From the NCBI RefSeq assembly GCF_007671685.1, contig NZ_VCNL01000003.1, forward strand, positions 158,085 through 222,084: a DNA stretch of 64,000 nucleotides. Direction: 5' to 3'. The notes under the pieces are model-generated. The model searched no databases and was not told the DNA's origin. It saw nothing but the letters and a program-made list of their open reading frames with translations. Below are positions 24,385 to 32,023 of this stretch, piece after piece (position 1 is the first letter of the stretch; each line of letters begins with the position of its first letter). Source of the stretch: Halorubrum salsamenti. GTDB lineage: Archaea > Halobacteriota > Halobacteria > Halobacteriales > Haloferacaceae. Made by a program: the position numbers and the translations under genes.

Positions 24385-25371
24385 ATGCGTATCCTCGTGA
24401 CGGGAGGGGCCGGATTCATCGGCGGCCACCTCGCCGAGTCGTTCCTCGCCGACGGCCATGACGTGACTGTCCTCGACAATCTCGAACCCTTCTACGCCGA
24501 GGGGATCAAGCGCCACACGATCGACGTCCACCGCGAGGTGGCCGAGGACCGAGCCGTCGAGTACCGGTTCGTCGAGGGGGACGTGCGGGACGCCGAGACG
24601 GTCCGAGCGGTCGTCGACGGCGCGGACATCGTGGTCCACCAAGCCGCGCAGGCGGGCGTACGCGAGAGCGTGGATAATCCCCGGAAGGTGACCGACATCA
24701 ACGTTGACGGGACGGTGAATCTCCTGGAGGCGTCGAAAGCGGCGGACGTCGAGCGAGTGATCCTCGCGAGTTCCTCGTCGGTGTACGGCAAGCCGCGCTC
24801 GCTGCCCTACGAGGAGGATCACCCCACCGAGCCCGTGAGTCCCTACGGCGTGACGAAACTGACGCAAGAGCACATGGCGCGGGTGTACACCGAGCTTCAC
24901 GGTCTCCCGACGGTCTGTCTGCGGTACTTCACCGTCTACGGCCCGCGGATGCGGCCGAATATGGCGATCTCGAATTTCGTCTCGCGGTGTCTGAACGGCG
25001 AGCCACCGGTGATCTACGGGGACGGCCAGCAGACGCGTGACTTCACCTACGTGGCCGACGTGGTCGACGCGAATCGGACGCTACTGGAGTCGGACGCCGC
25101 CGATGGCGACGTGTTGAACATCGGGAGTTCGGACAACATCTCCATTCAGAAGTTGGCCGAGACGGTGCGAGACCAGTTGGCACCCGAACTGGAGATCGAG
25201 TACGAATCCGCGCGGGAGGCCGACGCCGAGCACACGCACGCGTCCGTCGAGAAGGCCGGCGGGCTGATCGGGTACGAGCCCTCGCGGACGATCGCGGAGG
25301 GGGTTGGGGAGTTCATCGAGTGGTATCAGGCGAACCGCGAGTGGTACGAGCCGCTCGTGCGGGAGTCGTAG
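24385..25371 (+). CDS. NAD-dependent sugar-nucleotide epimerase/dehydratase (extended SDR)
   Basis: The 328-residue protein begins MRILVTGGAGFIGGHLAESFL (GxxGxxG NAD motif). It has HQAAQAGVRESV, the Ser in LASSSSVYGKP and the catalytic YGVTK (Tyr-x3-Lys, about residue 153). RYFTVYGPRMRPNMAISNF and DGQQTRDFTYVADVVDAN follow. These fit UDP-glucose/UDP-N-acetylglucosamine 4-epimerase-type or UDP-glucuronate epimerase-type enzymes. It probably supplies a nucleotide sugar for surface glycans. Confidence 0.88.
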   Translation: MRILVTGGAGFIGGHLAESFLADGHDVTVLDNLEPFYAEGIKRHTIDVHREVAEDRAVEYRFVEGDVRDAETVRAVVDGADIVVHQAAQAGVRESVDNPRKVTDINVDGTVNLLEASKAADVERVILASSSSVYGKPRSLPYEEDHPTEPVSPYGVTKLTQEHMARVYTELHGLPTVCLRYFTVYGPRMRPNMAISNFVSRCLNGEPPVIYGDGQQTRDFTYVADVVDANRTLLESDAADGDVLNIGSSDNISIQKLAETVRDQLAPELEIEYESAREADAEHTHASVEKAGGLIGYEPSRTIAEGVGEFIEWYQANREWYEPLVRES

Positions 25372-25621
25372 GCGGCTCTGGTTTGAGACAGGATTGGGCT
25401 TGTTGACAGGGAACAATGCCGTGGCCGGTGTGTGACGGGCTTCGAGAAGTCCGTCACGTGAGAGGGCGATTCACTCGGGCAGGGGCATCGCTTCGAGTTT
25501 ACAAAGCGATGGACGAAATCGAACGCCGTTCACCGACTCATCAGGATCCGAAAGGGGTTGATTTGTCACTGAGACACACTATCGATGGATCTTTATCCGT
25601 TACCGACGGACGACTCCCTAG

Positions 25622-26137
25622 ATGGCTACTGCTGTCGGGTACCGACTAGTCGCACTCGGAGTCTGTGTTATCCTTCTCAGTGGGCTCTTTGTGCTTGCCG
25701 GCGCGGGATATCCAGCACCCGCAAGCTCGGGGCCTGACCTCGCGGAGCCCGACGTAGCACCAGCCGATCTGGCCGGCGACCATGTCGAGACGGGTGGCGT
25801 CGTGATCGCAACTGATCCAGTCATTATCGAGGTCACCGACCGCACCACCACACAACACCTCCCTGTCGAGAATGCGCCGGACGTCGCCGTGGGCCAAGAG
25901 ATCGTCGTCGATGGCACGCTCACGACGGACGGGACGCTTACCGCAGATCGGGACCGGGCAGTCGTGCGAGAGCCGTGGGAGACGGCGTACATGTACGCGG
26001 TCTCGGTGCTTGGAGCACTGTTCGTTGCGCTCCGGATCGCCGATGGGTGGCGGTTCGATCCGGAGACGGTTACCTTCTCGCCGCGGGACACGCCACTTCA
26101 CACCCGCTATTTATCGGAGGATGATGCCAGTGGCTGA
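25622..26137 (+). CDS. Hypothetical membrane-anchored protein, 171 aa
   Basis: An N-terminal hydrophobic segment (GYRLVALGVCVILLSGLFVLAGAGY) is followed by an extracytoplasmic OB-like region. There DVAVGQEIVVDGTLTTDGTLTADRDRAVVREP recalls a cytochrome-c-maturation-like beta barrel. A second helix (AYMYAVSVLGALFVALRIADGW) and a short C-terminus complete the protein. Its end overlaps the next gene by 17 nt, so the two form an operon. No confident family assignment. Confidence 0.65.
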   Translation: MATAVGYRLVALGVCVILLSGLFVLAGAGYPAPASSGPDLAEPDVAPADLAGDHVETGGVVIATDPVIIEVTDRTTTQHLPVENAPDVAVGQEIVVDGTLTTDGTLTADRDRAVVREPWETAYMYAVSVLGALFVALRIADGWRFDPETVTFSPRDTPLHTRYLSEDDASG

Positions 26138-26651
26138 CCTCTTCACGCATATTTTGATTGGGTACACCCTCGCGATCGTGCTCTCGTGGCGGTACGAGTG
26201 GATCTCCTATCCGTTCGTCACGGCGGTAATGATCGGATCGACGCTCCCAGATCTCAATCGGATCGATCTGGTGGTCCCCGAGGAAACGGTGACAGCTCTC
26301 TTGGGGCTGCCGTTCACGTGGAGCCCGCTCCACCGTGTCGGCGGCACGCTCCTGATCGTGTGCATTGGCGCACTCCTCGTCCCGAACGCGTATCGGCGTG
26401 TCGTGTTCGCTCTCTTGAGTGTTGGTACCGCGTCTCACTACGCGCTCGATTTGCTGTTGTATAAGCCGTCCGGGATCACGAGTCCGTTGCTGTGGCCGTT
26501 CGTCACACATGGCCTTGCCGTCGACGGGTTTTATCTCAGTACCGACCGGTGGCCGATAGTCGCTGCGACGGTGCTCGCTGGTCTCGTGTGGGTCGTCGAT
26601 CGTCGCCGGATGCGCACAGATCACTTCGACACGTCAGTGACCCACGACTGA
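26121..26651 (+). CDS. Membrane-bound metal-dependent hydrolase-like protein (DUF457/YdjM type)
   Basis: The start at 26121 (MMPVADLFTHILIGYTLAIVL) overlaps the upstream gene by 17 nt. Features of the family are DLFTHILIGY at the N-terminus, IGSTLPDLNRIDL, FTWSPLHRVGGTLL and GTASHYALDLLLYKPSG, which provide His and Asp ligands between membrane helices. The last residues (DTSVTHD) and the stop at 26649-26651 lie inside a transposon-end hairpin, so the native C-terminus was probably replaced. Confidence 0.72.
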   Translation: MMPVADLFTHILIGYTLAIVLSWRYEWISYPFVTAVMIGSTLPDLNRIDLVVPEETVTALLGLPFTWSPLHRVGGTLLIVCIGALLVPNAYRRVVFALLSVGTASHYALDLLLYKPSGITSPLLWPFVTHGLAVDGFYLSTDRWPIVAATVLAGLVWVVDRRRMRTDHFDTSVTHD

Positions 26652-26669
26652 AGTCGTGAGCCACTGACG
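26632..26669 (+). mobile_element. Solo right end of a TnpB (IS605/IS1341-type) element
   Basis: An imperfect palindrome (CGTCAGTG...CACGAC-TGAA-GTCGTG...CACTGACG) contains the hairpin CACGACTGAAGTCGTG, also present at the 3' end of the intact tnpB at 30136-30151. Read from 26641, the codons spell PTTEVVSH-stop, matching the PTTSVVSH-stop that ends the intact TnpB; 24 of 27 bases agree. It is therefore the residue of a former plus-strand element whose body has been lost. Confidence 0.8.
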
Positions 26670-27167
26670 TACGTCCACCAGCGGGAGCGGCTGGGACTCG
26701 GGCATGCGGTGTTACAGGCGGAGCCGCACGTCGACGGGGCGTTCCTGCTCGTGAACGGCGACAACGTCTTTGCGGGTAGCGTCGAGCCCGCGGTCGAGGC
26801 TGTCGGGGAGGCGGACGCCGCGCTTGCGGTCGAGGAGGTATCGTCCGAGGTCGCGGCGACGACCGGCGTGATTGAGACGGACGAGAGGGGGCGCGTGACG
26901 GGGATCGTCGAGAAGCCGGCGGAGCCGTCGTCGACGCTCGTCACGACCGGGTGTTACGTGTTGCCCGAGGACGTCTTTCACGCGTGTGCGCTGCTCCGGC
27001 CGTCGGCCGAGGGCGAGTACCAGCTGAGCGAGGCCGTGGGCCTGTTGGTGCGGGCAGGGTACGAGGTGGCGACGGTTCGGGTGGGTGAGCGCGTGAACGT
27101 GAACACGTCGGAGGATACCGAGCGGGCGAGCGAGTTGGTGCGCGGGGAGAAAGGGACGGGTTCCTGA
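26667..27167 (+). pseudogene. 5'-truncated sugar-phosphate nucleotidyltransferase
   Basis: The frame entered directly after the transposon-end remnant reads TYVHQRERLGLGHAVLQAEPHVDGAFLLVNGDNVF. It continues through EKPAEPSSTLVTTGCYVLPEDVFHAC to VRVGERVNVNTSED. This is the middle and C-terminal part of a glucose-1-phosphate uridylyl/thymidylyltransferase, with DGDN-type metal motif NGDN. The N-terminal ~80 residues, including the GxGTRLxPxT nucleotide loop, are missing. Compare the complete paralogue at 50392-51165, whose YTHQREQKGLAHAL aligns with the first residues here. Confidence 0.85.
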
Positions 27168-27172
27168 TACTT

Positions 27173-27188
27173 CGCCGTGTCGAGTGTT
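27173..27188 (-). repeat. ORB-like element 1
   Basis: On the minus strand AACACTCGACACGGCG is a partial match to the consensus AACACTCGACACGGTGGGGT that recurs through 27.1-32.0 kb. It lies just past the stop of the truncated nucleotidyltransferase. The 27168-27485 gap holds this, element 2 and no convincing gene. Confidence 0.5.
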
Positions 27189-27287
27189 CTCGGAGACGAC
27201 AAACGACAGGTCTGCATCGCACTCCACAGCGTCACGTGTTCGACATGGGTACCCAGATGGCTCCACCCCTCACCCCGTCTCGGAAGG

Positions 27288-27307
27288 AACACTCGACGCG
27301 GTGGGGT
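27288..27307 (+). repeat. ORB-like element 2
   Basis: AACACTCGACGCGGTGGGGT differs at one base from the consensus of the seven-member set. The core plus G-rich tail resembles archaeal origin recognition boxes. Confidence 0.6.
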
Positions 27308-27485
27308 AGGGGAGCGGATGAACGCTTCGGGGGCCACGATCGACACCGATCCCACACAGAAGCGCTGGATCTGGCCGGTGAGATCGGCAAATGGCTTGTT
27401 CAGTTCGTCCAGTACGGACTGGACCAGTTGACCGGCGATTCCTCGGGCCAGAGCGATTAACGGCTTTCGAAATGTCCGTTTCGGT

Positions 27486-27611
27486 ATGGCCACGGAGAAA
27501 GAGACGGAAACAGCATCTCCGCTCGATGAGGTGATAGAGGACATCCGGCGGGTGGCGGCGGACGACCGGGATTCGAACCGGAACATGTACGACGCGCTCA
27601 AAAGCGAGTGA
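27486..27611 (+). CDS. Small acidic hypothetical protein, 41 aa
   Basis: The frame encodes MATEKETETASPLDEVIEDI and continues RRVAADDRDSNRNMYDALKSE. It is amphipathic and acidic with no start-to-stop anomalies. It ends 52 nt before the winged-helix gene. No family is recognised; it might be a small regulator or an antitoxin-like peptide. Confidence 0.4.
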   Translation: MATEKETETASPLDEVIEDIRRVAADDRDSNRNMYDALKSE

Positions 27612-27663
27612 GAAATATCTACAATCCCTTGGATATATGTTTTTCCAGAGCATAGGAGGCCCT

Positions 27664-28185
27664 ATGCCGAACGAAACGGACGCTGCCGATTCAAACGCTC
27701 CCTCGATGACGCGAGGTGAGCGAGTTCGTGCGGCCGCGCGAACGCTCCGAACGCCCCGAACCGCATCGTGGGTGGCCGAGGAAACAGAAACCACGACGAA
27801 GACGGCCCAAAAGTACCTCGATCAGCTCGTCGAGGATAACGTTTTACAGAAGACCGACCGCGGGAGCCAGACGCTCTACTGTGTCGATCAACTGATGGCG
27901 ACCTATCGCGAAGTCGCGGCCCTCCAGCGCGAGCACGACCGAGAGGAACTTGCCGACGCCCTGGAGTCGATGCGGGCGCGGATCGCAGAGTGGGAAGCCG
28001 AGTACGACGTCGAGTCGCCAAGCGAACTCCTCGCGAGTGTCGCCGACGTCGATACCCCTGACGAGGCCGAGAGACGGCGTGCGATCGCCAGCGAGTGGGA
28101 ACACCTCGCTGACCGGTTGCCGGTCGTGAAGGCAGCGCTGAAAGAGTACGATTGGGCGACCGATCGAGACGGGGTTCCGGTCTGA
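27664..28185 (+). CDS. Winged-helix transcriptional regulator (possible antitoxin), 173 aa
   Basis: A strong Shine-Dalgarno GGAGG lies just before the ATG, and a TATA-like GGATATATG about 30 nt upstream. Residues 15-65 (MTRGERVRAAARTLRTPRTASWVAEETETTTKTAQKYLDQLVEDNVLQKT) form a winged helix-turn-helix. A long helical region (about 75-150, AALQREHDREELADALESMRARIAEWEAEYD) follows. I think it corresponds to the haloarchaeal DUF7342 type. The next gene starts 3 nt after its stop and is TumE-like, so the pair has the layout of a toxin-antitoxin operon. Confidence 0.75.
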   Translation: MPNETDAADSNAPSMTRGERVRAAARTLRTPRTASWVAEETETTTKTAQKYLDQLVEDNVLQKTDRGSQTLYCVDQLMATYREVAALQREHDREELADALESMRARIAEWEAEYDVESPSELLASVADVDTPDEAERRRAIASEWEHLADRLPVVKAALKEYDWATDRDGVPV

Positions 28186-28188
28186 ACG

Positions 28189-28632
28189 ATGGGGTTGCCA
28201 GGGACGATCGACACGTCTGTCTACGACGGGCTTCGTGACGTCTTAAATCGACATCCCAAAGTCACAACGGTTGGCTTTGAGCCGGACAGTATCTCGAAAG
28301 AATACATTCGGGCGACTATCGCTCCGGATCGAATTGCGCCGCCAACTGGTCCGGAGTCCCCACTACTCGAAGTGGAGTGGCGGTTTCGACGAGAAACGGA
28401 ATCCTATCGAATCCACTACGCGGACCCGAACACAGGCTTCGACTGTGGGTGGCACCGCGACAAGGATCACCCGGATCTAGGTTCGGTACACTTTCAGTAC
28501 GAACACCGAAACACAGGGGAATCCGATCGGACACGCACAGAATTCACGAAATCTGTTCCGACAGAAGTTCTGTGGACCGCGCTTCAGCGGTTGTTCGAAA
28601 CGAAGATACCAGCATATGCGTCGAATCGATAG
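28189..28632 (+). CDS. TumE-like (DUF6516-type) putative toxin
   Basis: The 147-residue protein has a central beta-rich part, PLLEVEWRFRRETESYRIHYADPNTGFDCGWHRDKDHPDLGSVHFQYEHRNTG. The spacing of aromatic residues, Arg/Asp-His and a late His recalls TumE toxins (y.yh...g...R.Dn..h......H.H). It is tightly linked (3-nt gap) to the winged-helix gene upstream. Assignment is from pattern only. A general DNA-mimic or regulator partner is the alternative. Confidence 0.55.
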   Translation: MGLPGTIDTSVYDGLRDVLNRHPKVTTVGFEPDSISKEYIRATIAPDRIAPPTGPESPLLEVEWRFRRETESYRIHYADPNTGFDCGWHRDKDHPDLGSVHFQYEHRNTGESDRTRTEFTKSVPTEVLWTALQRLFETKIPAYASNR

Positions 28633-28863
28633 GTGTTCGCTCAAAGCTCCGGATATCCGACTGTTCCACGGGGGCATAATACACGAACCCGTCCGTGGCA
28701 AATCATCACAGAGCCCGCTAAGACGGGTGAAGTTGATATCGACAATCTGTTTTGAGTACCGAAGACGCTTGATCACCTCTTCCGACGGCGTTCCTGTCGG
28801 TCCCTCTGTGTGGCCCAGCAGCTGATCGATGGAATTAGTGGACCCGTCGTTGGTGCCACTCAT
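28477..28863 (-). CDS. Doubtful hypothetical frame, 128 aa
   Basis: The first ~60 residues (MSGTNDGSTNSIDQLLGHTEG... SEEVIKRLRYSKQIVDINFTRLSGLCDDL) look protein-like. The rest runs antisense through the TumE-like gene and is probably not native. It starts 20 nt after the stop of a small HTH frame on the same strand. It may be a truncated gene whose 3' part was replaced. Confidence 0.3.
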   Translation of the reverse strand: MSGTNDGSTNSIDQLLGHTEGPTGTPSEEVIKRLRYSKQIVDINFTRLSGLCDDLPRTGSCIMPPWNSRISGALSEHLSIRRICWYLRFEQPLKRGPQNFCRNRFREFCACPIGFPCVSVFVLKVYRT

Positions 28864-28883
28864 TGCGACCTAACGAAAATGGC

Positions 28884-29051
28884 TTAGTCGTCGGAAAACA
28901 TCCGGCGACGGTCCGTGGACTCCGACTCGGACTCTTCGGTATCGACCTGCTCTTCGGCCAGCTCGTGCCAGCCCCGGGCCACCGTTTCGATGGACTGGCC
29001 GGTCGCGTCGGCAACATCTTCAGCAGTCACGACGTGGTCGGGGTCCACCAT
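28884..29051 (-). CDS. Small HTH-like protein, 55 aa
   Basis: The frame reads MVDPDHVVTAEDVADATGQS, then IETVARGWHELAEEQVDTEE, and ends in an acidic Ser/Glu tail. The TAEDVADATGQSIETVARGWHEL segment matches the helix-turn-helix pattern of small haloarchaeal regulators. It may pair with the doubtful frame 20 nt downstream. Confidence 0.45.
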   Translation of the reverse strand: MVDPDHVVTAEDVADATGQSIETVARGWHELAEEQVDTEESESESTDRRRMFSDD

Positions 29052-29157
29052 CTCATCTAGGTACAGTCACCGGCCCAACTAAAAGACTTCGAAAAGTCGA
29101 ATTATGCGGTATGAAGGCCTTTCCAGTTGGTTTTGCGTTTTTCGGGACGAGCCCCTG

Positions 29158-29179
29158 ACACCCCACGGCGTCGAGTGTT
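29158..29179 (-). repeat. ORB-like element 3
   Basis: On the minus strand this reads AACACTCGACGCCGTGGGGT followed by GT. It lies in the 29052-29409 stretch, which otherwise shows no gene, only the repeat at 29377-29390 and short frames in all directions. Confidence 0.6.
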
Positions 29180-29376
29180 CGATACGGGTGACGTTCGCGT
29201 TCGAGCAGGACGCCCTGGCACGAACCCGCGATTCGTGTCGCTGTATCGACGTATTTCGGAGGCTTCCGAGTTGGATCGCGTACGGTGGGGGTGATAGGGA
29301 CACACCTCGTTTCGTCTGCCCGGGAACGGTCCCGGCAGGGTTCCCCCAATTCTCACTCGCTTAGCAGCAAAGTGAG

Positions 29377-29390
29377 AGAGTACGTTTCGT
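29377..29390 (-). repeat. 14-bp flank repeat beyond the left orc remnant
   Basis: On the minus strand ACGAAACGTACTCT is identical to part of the 22-bp repeats just past the stop of the right orc remnant (33753-33774). Both sit directly downstream of an orc1/cdc6 remnant, in mirror-image arrangement. Confidence 0.7.
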
Positions 29391-29409
29391 CTGTCTTCGC
29401 GGCCGGGTG

Positions 29410-29877
29410 TCACCGGTCGCGTTCCGTTTCGATCTCGTCTCTAATCGCGAGGACGATCTCGGGGTCGAGATCGAGGCCGTACTCGTCGTACCGGCCGCCG
29501 CTCTCGCCGCGATTCCGGTTCGTCCGTTGGAGGAAGCCGAGCCTGTGGAGCTCCGAGAGGTGGTTCTGGATGCTTTTCAGCGTCGTACGCGAGTCCACGG
29601 CGTGTGCGTTCGCCCCGCGCTCGTACCGGGTTTTGATTGTCTTCGACCGGGCCGGCGTCGCGCCTCGTTCTTCGAGGGACGCGGGCGGTTCGATCAGCAG
29701 TTGGGCGTACTGGGTCTGGTCTCGGATCCGATTGCGTAGCTGACCGCACTGGACGAGGTCCTGGGCCTCGACGATGTGCGAATCGTCGACGCCGTCGTCG
29801 CTGCGCTTCTTCGCCACCTCGCCGCCGACTCTGAAGAGGAAGCAAGCGGGCGAGTCGGTGGGCGGAGCGCTCGACAC
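29410..29877 (-). pseudogene. N-terminally truncated Orc1/Cdc6 (C-terminal remnant)
   Basis: Residues from about 13 on (LFRVGGEVAKKRSDDGVDDSHIVEAQDLV... LRNRIRDQTQYAQLL... TLKSIQNHLSELHRLGFL... GGRYDEYGLDLDPEIVL) match the C-terminal part of haloarchaeal Orc1/Cdc6. This covers the end of the AAA+ lid and the winged-helix DNA-binding domain. Walker A, Walker B and sensor motifs are all absent (155 residues instead of about 400). The remnant begins within ORB-like element 4. It cannot be a functional ATPase; the winged helix might still bind DNA. Confidence 0.85.
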
Positions 29878-29894
29878 CCCACTGTGTCGAGTGC
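29874..29894 (-). repeat. ORB-like element 4
   Basis: On the minus strand GCACTCGACACAGTGGGGTG matches the consensus. It also forms an inverted repeat (CTCGACAC / GTGTCGAG). It overlaps the first codons of the left orc remnant's frame. Confidence 0.65.
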
Positions 29895-29925
29895 TTTCTT
29901 GGTCGGGGCAGCAGTCGGATCCCCC

Positions 29926-29945
29926 ACTCCACCGTATCGAGCGTT
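29926..29945 (-). repeat. ORB-like element 5
   Basis: On the minus strand AACGCTCGATACGGTGGAGT is a degenerate copy of the ORB-like consensus, in the same orientation as element 4, 32 bp away. Confidence 0.55.
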
Positions 29946-30126
29946 ACCACGAGACAGTTGGCACGGGTACGGGCATACTCGATACCGAGTGAGATCACTG
30001 GTCTCGACAGTGGATTCCTTCGGTAGTCGTACACATCGTCCCTGGATGATCGTTGACTGTCCGTTTGGTGTTGGTCACGCGGGTTGGTCGTCGCTGGCGT
30101 CACCGAGAGACACACCTCGTACCGAG

Positions 30127-31425
30127 TCAGTGACTCACGACTGAAGTCGTGGGCTTGTCAGTGGACTCCCCTTCTGCCGTCGAGTCGACGGAGGCGATAA
30201 ATTCGCCGTTCAGGTTCAGCGTCCCTGACTTCAGCGCACACTGACAGGGTGCGCCTCCACTCGAAGACTTCTGCCCCGAGCGGAGACGTTTCAATAGTTT
30301 TCGAGCGATGTTTTTGCTCGCGTTATAATCCGCGTTCAGCTCGTAGTCGCATTTTTGACACACGAACTGGTGTTTCGATTTCCGATTCCTCTCGTGTGTA
30401 AAGCCGCACTTCGAACACCGCTGGCTCGTGTACGCCGGACTCACCTGCTCAACTTCGATATCGAGCGTCTCGGCTTTGTACTCGACGTACTCGTATAATC
30501 GGCGGAACGCCCACGCGTGGAACCGCTTCGCACGAGCCATCCGATCGCGGATATCCGTCAGATTCTCGAACGCGATGTGCGTACATTCGTGGTCGCGAGC
30601 TTCGTCGAGAATCCGGTTCGAAGCGCGGTGGAGTTCGTTCTGCATCCAGCGGTGTTCTCGGTCGTCCATCGACTGGATCGACAGGTGCGCCGACCGCGTA
30701 CCCGCCTGTTGCATCGACCCGCGCGTTTTCTCGAATTCGCGGCGTCGATGGTTCATCTCGTCGGCGTTCCCGATGAACGCACCCGTAGAAGTCACAGCGA
30801 GCGAGCCGTCCACGTTCAGATCAACGCCAAGGACTGTTCTGTGCTCGGCGTTAGAAACAGCCGTGGACTGCTCGTGTTCGTCTGTGGTACGGCGCATACG
30901 CGCGTGGAGGTAGAACGCCTCGCTCGAGCGGTCGTACTGAAGCGTGGACATCCGGAACTCGTAGTCCTCGTTCAGTAGGTACTCGCCGATCGGTGTCTCC
31001 TCAGGATCGTCAGGAAGTACGTACTCGCACTCGACGCGCCCGTTCACTGTTGAAAGAGAGACGTGGTCGCGGTGGAACGTCGCGCTGCGCTTGTCGTAAA
31101 CGACGCTCCACGCGTCGAAGTGTGGTTGACTCGTGGGTTCGCCCTTTTTGAGTCGGGCAACACCGCTTTTGCTGGCCTCGATAGCGCGTCGAATCCCCTT
31201 CTGAACGAGGTTCGCAGTTAGCTCGGTTTCATCCCGGAGTCGGTCGTACAGAGCGGTTTCGGCTTTCTGTTTCGAGGTGACACAGTGTTCGTCTGGGTGT
31301 CTCCACGCCCAGGCTGCGGTCGTGTTCGCACAGTGGAGAAACTGGTCTTTCGTCTGATGGAGGTCGTCGCACCGCTCCTCGGGTACGTCAAGCTTGACTT
31401 TGACGGTGCGGATCACATCCCCCAT
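30127..31425 (-). CDS. tnpB: TnpB, IS605/IS1341-type RNA-guided nuclease
   Basis: The 432-residue protein is complete. RuvC-like catalytic residues are present: Asp202 (LGVDLNVDGSLAV), Glu287 (HIAFENLTDIR) and Asp366 (NADYNASKNIAR). The zinc ribbon is Cys337/Cys340 (RCSKCGF) and Cys356/Cys359 (VCQKCDY). TnpB proteins are RNA-guided DNA endonucleases ancestral to Cas12 that help IS605 elements persist. A TATA element (TTTATAAATA) is at about 31449-31458. The gene has no tnpA partner here. Its last codons fold into the right-end hairpin, where the guide RNA scaffold is expected. Confidence 0.93.
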   Translation of the reverse strand: MGDVIRTVKVKLDVPEERCDDLHQTKDQFLHCANTTAAWAWRHPDEHCVTSKQKAETALYDRLRDETELTANLVQKGIRRAIEASKSGVARLKKGEPTSQPHFDAWSVVYDKRSATFHRDHVSLSTVNGRVECEYVLPDDPEETPIGEYLLNEDYEFRMSTLQYDRSSEAFYLHARMRRTTDEHEQSTAVSNAEHRTVLGVDLNVDGSLAVTSTGAFIGNADEMNHRRREFEKTRGSMQQAGTRSAHLSIQSMDDREHRWMQNELHRASNRILDEARDHECTHIAFENLTDIRDRMARAKRFHAWAFRRLYEYVEYKAETLDIEVEQVSPAYTSQRCSKCGFTHERNRKSKHQFVCQKCDYELNADYNASKNIARKLLKRLRSGQKSSSGGAPCQCALKSGTLNLNGEFIASVDSTAEGESTDKPTTSVVSH

Positions 31426-31543
31426 CTGTATTTCACATTTTAATCTGTTTATTTATAAATTCTACGGCTGGTAGTTGGGAGTCAGATTGCTATCGCTCGT
31501 GGTATGTTACGGGGAGTGTCGGATTCCTCCAACGGCTGAATCC
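30127..31543 (-). mobile_element. IS605-family TnpB-only element (approximate extent)
   Basis: The right end overlaps the tnpB stop and includes the hairpin CACGACTGAAGTCGTG at 30136-30151. A possible left end is the inverted repeat GGATTC/GAATCC at 31521-31543. The left boundary is a guess because no second intact copy is available for comparison. The element lies between the two orc remnants and between the inverted groups of ORB-like boxes. Confidence 0.65.
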
Positions 31544-31898
31544 GTAGGCTTCCTCCTTACTCCTCTGTGAGCCTGAAGTCTGGTTGGAGGTATCGTTCTA
31601 ACTGAACTGGGTCACGCTGACTGCGTTGTACTGTTTCGGCAGGTGTCACTCGGTCCGACGTGTGTGACGACGGTTTGACGGGGTTTCATCTCTTGATTTC
31701 ACTCGGTATACGGTGTGTCCCTCGTACTGCCCACCCGAAGGGCCCGACGTTGCCAGTACGAGTTCGACGTCGGTGTCGTCGGCAATGTCGTTCGGGGATT
31801 TCGATTTTATTGCGCTCCCGACAGGCGTGGCGACGCGGATGACGTGAGGCAGTGAGGTCGGTCAGCGTTGTTCGGATGGTCCCAAGTGGTTCTGCTCA

Positions 31899-31918
31899 AA
31901 CACTCGACACGATGGGTT
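31899..31918 (+). repeat. ORB-like element 6
   Basis: AACACTCGACACGATGGGTT is close to the consensus, in plus orientation, facing elements 4 and 5 across the TnpB element. Confidence 0.6.
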
Positions 31919-31952
31919 CTCAGGGGAAAGTGTCCCACCCTGTCTCGAAAAG

Positions 31953-31972
31953 AACACTCGACACGGTGGGGT
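31953..31972 (+). repeat. ORB-like element 7 (consensus copy)
   Basis: AACACTCGACACGGTGGGGT is the consensus copy, followed by a G-rich run (GGGGGTGG). It lies 35 bp after element 6 in the same orientation. Confidence 0.65.
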
Positions 31973-32023
31973 GGGGGTGGCGATGAACGCGACGGGACCA
32001 CGGTCCGTTTTCAGTATATGAAA

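Larger units (their letters stand above)
31544..32023. other. Gene-free stretch with degraded sequence and two ORB-like boxes
   Basis: No frame here has convincing coding character. An inverted repeat (CTCGTACTG / CAGTACGAG) lies at about 31712-31751. ORB-like elements 6 and 7 are near 31.9 kb. This would correspond to the origin half to the right of the TnpB insertion. Confidence 0.5.

Noticed and set aside
27236..27460. Plus-strand frame ending ALDLAGEIGKWLVQFVQYGLDQLTGDSSGQSD
   Set aside because: The C-terminal part looks protein-like, but the N-terminal part crosses an ORB-like element and no credible start is present. It could be a gene fragment, but evidence is too weak.
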